Positions 4,186-5,184 of a stretch of DNA of 5,184 bases are shown one piece after another. The notes under the pieces are model-generated. The model saw nothing but the letters and a program-made list of their open reading frames with translations. It was not told where the DNA came from and made no database searches. Source of the stretch: an uncultured Actinomycetes bacterium (GTDB lineage: Bacteria; Actinomycetota; Thermoleophilia; Gaiellales; F1-60-MAGs149); assembly GCA_903873565.1 (NCBI GenBank), contig CAIQOY010000188.1:1-5184 (forward strand), in the 5' to 3' direction. Numbering within the stretch: the stretch's first letter is position 1; each line of letters starts with the position of its first letter. A program made the position numbers and the translations under genes.

Positions 4186-5184
4186 GTGACGACCGAGACG
4201 GCCCTGCTGCTCGCGGCCGCCGCGATCGTGGCGGTGCTGCTCGCGGTCGACATCCGCCGTCGCCGCCAGGTCGCCCACGTGCCGGCGCAGCCGGCCGAGC
4301 AGCCCGTGGAGCTGGATCGCCTCTTCGCCGTCGTCCCGGTGGGGCTGCTCTTCGTCGGCGGCGATGGTCGAGCGGCCCTCCTCAACGAGCCCGCGACCCG
4401 GCTCCTGGCTGGCCTCGAAGCCGGCGCCGCCGTTCGCTCCTACTCCGCATCGCTCGCCGACATCATCGAGGCCGCCGGCCCGGCGATCGCGACGCGCGAG
4501 GTGGTCACGATCGGCGATCCGCCGCGCACGCTGCGGGTGGCGGCGGCGCCGTGGGACGGAGGGGTGATCGCGAGCGTCATCGACATCACGGAGGACGTCG
4601 ACTTCGAGGAGGCCCGGCGCACGTTCTCCGCCGCCGTCTCCCACGAGCTGCGAACGCCGCTGGCCCGGATCCTGGGGCTCGCCGAGACCCTCGCCCTCCC
4701 CGACATCGACGAGGACCGCGCGGAGCTCGCCGTCCAGATCGAGAACGAGGTGGAGGGCATGCGCCGGCTGATCGACGAGATGCTGCTGCTCGCCGCCCTG
4801 GACCGCGGCCGCCTCGCGGTCGCCGACGGCATCGCGGACCTCGCCGGCGTCGTGCGCGGGGTCGTGGACGACGCGCGCAGCCGTCGGCTGGGGCGCGGGC
4901 GGGTGATCCGCGTCTCGATCCCCGATGCGATCGAGGTCCCCGTGGCGGTCCGGCTCTGCGAGGTCGTCGTCCAGAACCTCGTCGACAACGCGCTCCTCCA
5001 CGGGGGCCAGGGTGCCGCCGTCGAGGTCGTGCTCACGAGCGCCGACGGCATGGCCGTCCTCAGCGTGCGGGACGACGGGATCGGGATCCCGGCCCAGCAC
5101 CTCCCCTTCGTCTTCCAGCGCTTCTACCGCGGCGAGGCCTCGCGCACCGGCCCCGGCTCCGGCCTCGGCCTCGCCCTCGTCAAG
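4186..5184 (+). CDS. Sensor histidine kinase, single-pass, PAS-like (C-terminus beyond the window)
   Basis: The frame stays open for 333 codons to the window edge. A five-residue N-terminus precedes one transmembrane helix (about 6-21) and a basic anchor (RRRR, 24-27), so almost the whole protein is cytoplasmic and there is no extracellular sensor loop. A PAS-like domain (about 44-135, starting near RLFAVVPVGLLFV and ending IDIT) leads into HisKA, with phosphoacceptor His153 in AVSHELRTP; the E154-x-x-T157 pattern is that of kinases that also dephosphorylate their partner. The ATP-binding domain has N-box QNLVDNA (Asn264, Asn268), G1 DDGIG at 296-300, F-box FQRFYRG at 310-316 and G2 GSGLGLALVK at 324-333, where the window ends; about 40-50 residues are probably missing. 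The layout resembles SenX3/PhoR-type kinases. It likely phosphorylates the regulator at 3350-4075. The GTG start is chosen because of the helix directly after it and the correctly spaced -10. A TTG at 4111 is an unlikely alternative. Confidence 0.93.
   Translation, partial: MTTETALLLAAAAIVAVLLAVDIRRRRQVAHVPAQPAEQPVELDRLFAVVPVGLLFVGGDGRAALLNEPATRLLAGLEAGAAVRSYSASLADIIEAAGPAIATREVVTIGDPPRTLRVAAAPWDGGVIASVIDITEDVDFEEARRTFSAAVSHELRTPLARILGLAETLALPDIDEDRAELAVQIENEVEGMRRLIDEMLLLAALDRGRLAVADGIADLAGVVRGVVDDARSRRLGRGRVIRVSIPDAIEVPVAVRLCEVVVQNLVDNALLHGGQGAAVEVVLTSADGMAVLSVRDDGIGIPAQHLPFVFQRFYRGEASRTGPGSGLGLALVK

Noticed and set aside
3389..4189. Open frame of 266 codons on the plus strand opposite the response regulator
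   Set aside because: It is antisense to a gene with complete receiver and winged-helix motifs, and its translation resembles no protein family.
4057..5100. Open frame of 347 codons on the minus strand opposite the kinase
   Set aside because: The plus strand encodes an intact histidine kinase with all its boxes. The antisense product is low-complexity and would also overlap the regulator start and the control region.

Overview
The window is very GC-rich, and third codon positions are almost all G or C. It holds a block of core chromosomal genes on the minus strand and one gene on the plus strand. Gene content, base composition, the form of RecA and the leaderless-type starts point to an Actinomycetota chromosome. 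A Thermoleophilia/Solirubrobacterales-like lineage is my best guess, but it rests on remembered family resemblance and was not searched. I see no mobile element, RNA gene, CRISPR array or sign of recent transfer.

Layout. Read along the minus strand from right to left, the genes are: an OmpR/PhoB-type response regulator (4075-3350); a RodZ-like membrane-anchored helix-turn-helix protein (3319-2522); cinA (2525-1272, overlapping the rodZ stop by 4 bases); recA (1171-77, behind a 100-base gap with its own ribosome binding site); and the first 23 codons of recX (70-1, running off the left edge). On the plus strand, a sensor histidine kinase starts at 4186 and runs off the right edge after its G2 box. 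No gene-free stretch exceeds 110 bases.

How the genes work together. recA and recX are the recombinase and its modulator. cinA commonly neighbours recA in Gram-positive bacteria and actinobacteria, and here it is translationally coupled to the RodZ-like gene. The response regulator and the kinase are transcribed away from each other from a shared 110-base region and are probably a cognate SenX3/PhoR-like two-component pair.

The most interesting signal is in the control DNA. Three starts (response regulator, kinase, RodZ-like protein) each have a TANNNT -10 hexamer followed by exactly six bases and then the start codon. This is the signature of leaderless transcripts. At the midpoint of the divergent kinase/regulator region lie three GCGGT direct repeats with an 11-base period, the spacing used by OmpR/PhoB-family dimers. 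They sit at about -42 to -69 from both predicted transcription starts. I found no previously undescribed system; the rest is an ordinary core-genome neighbourhood.
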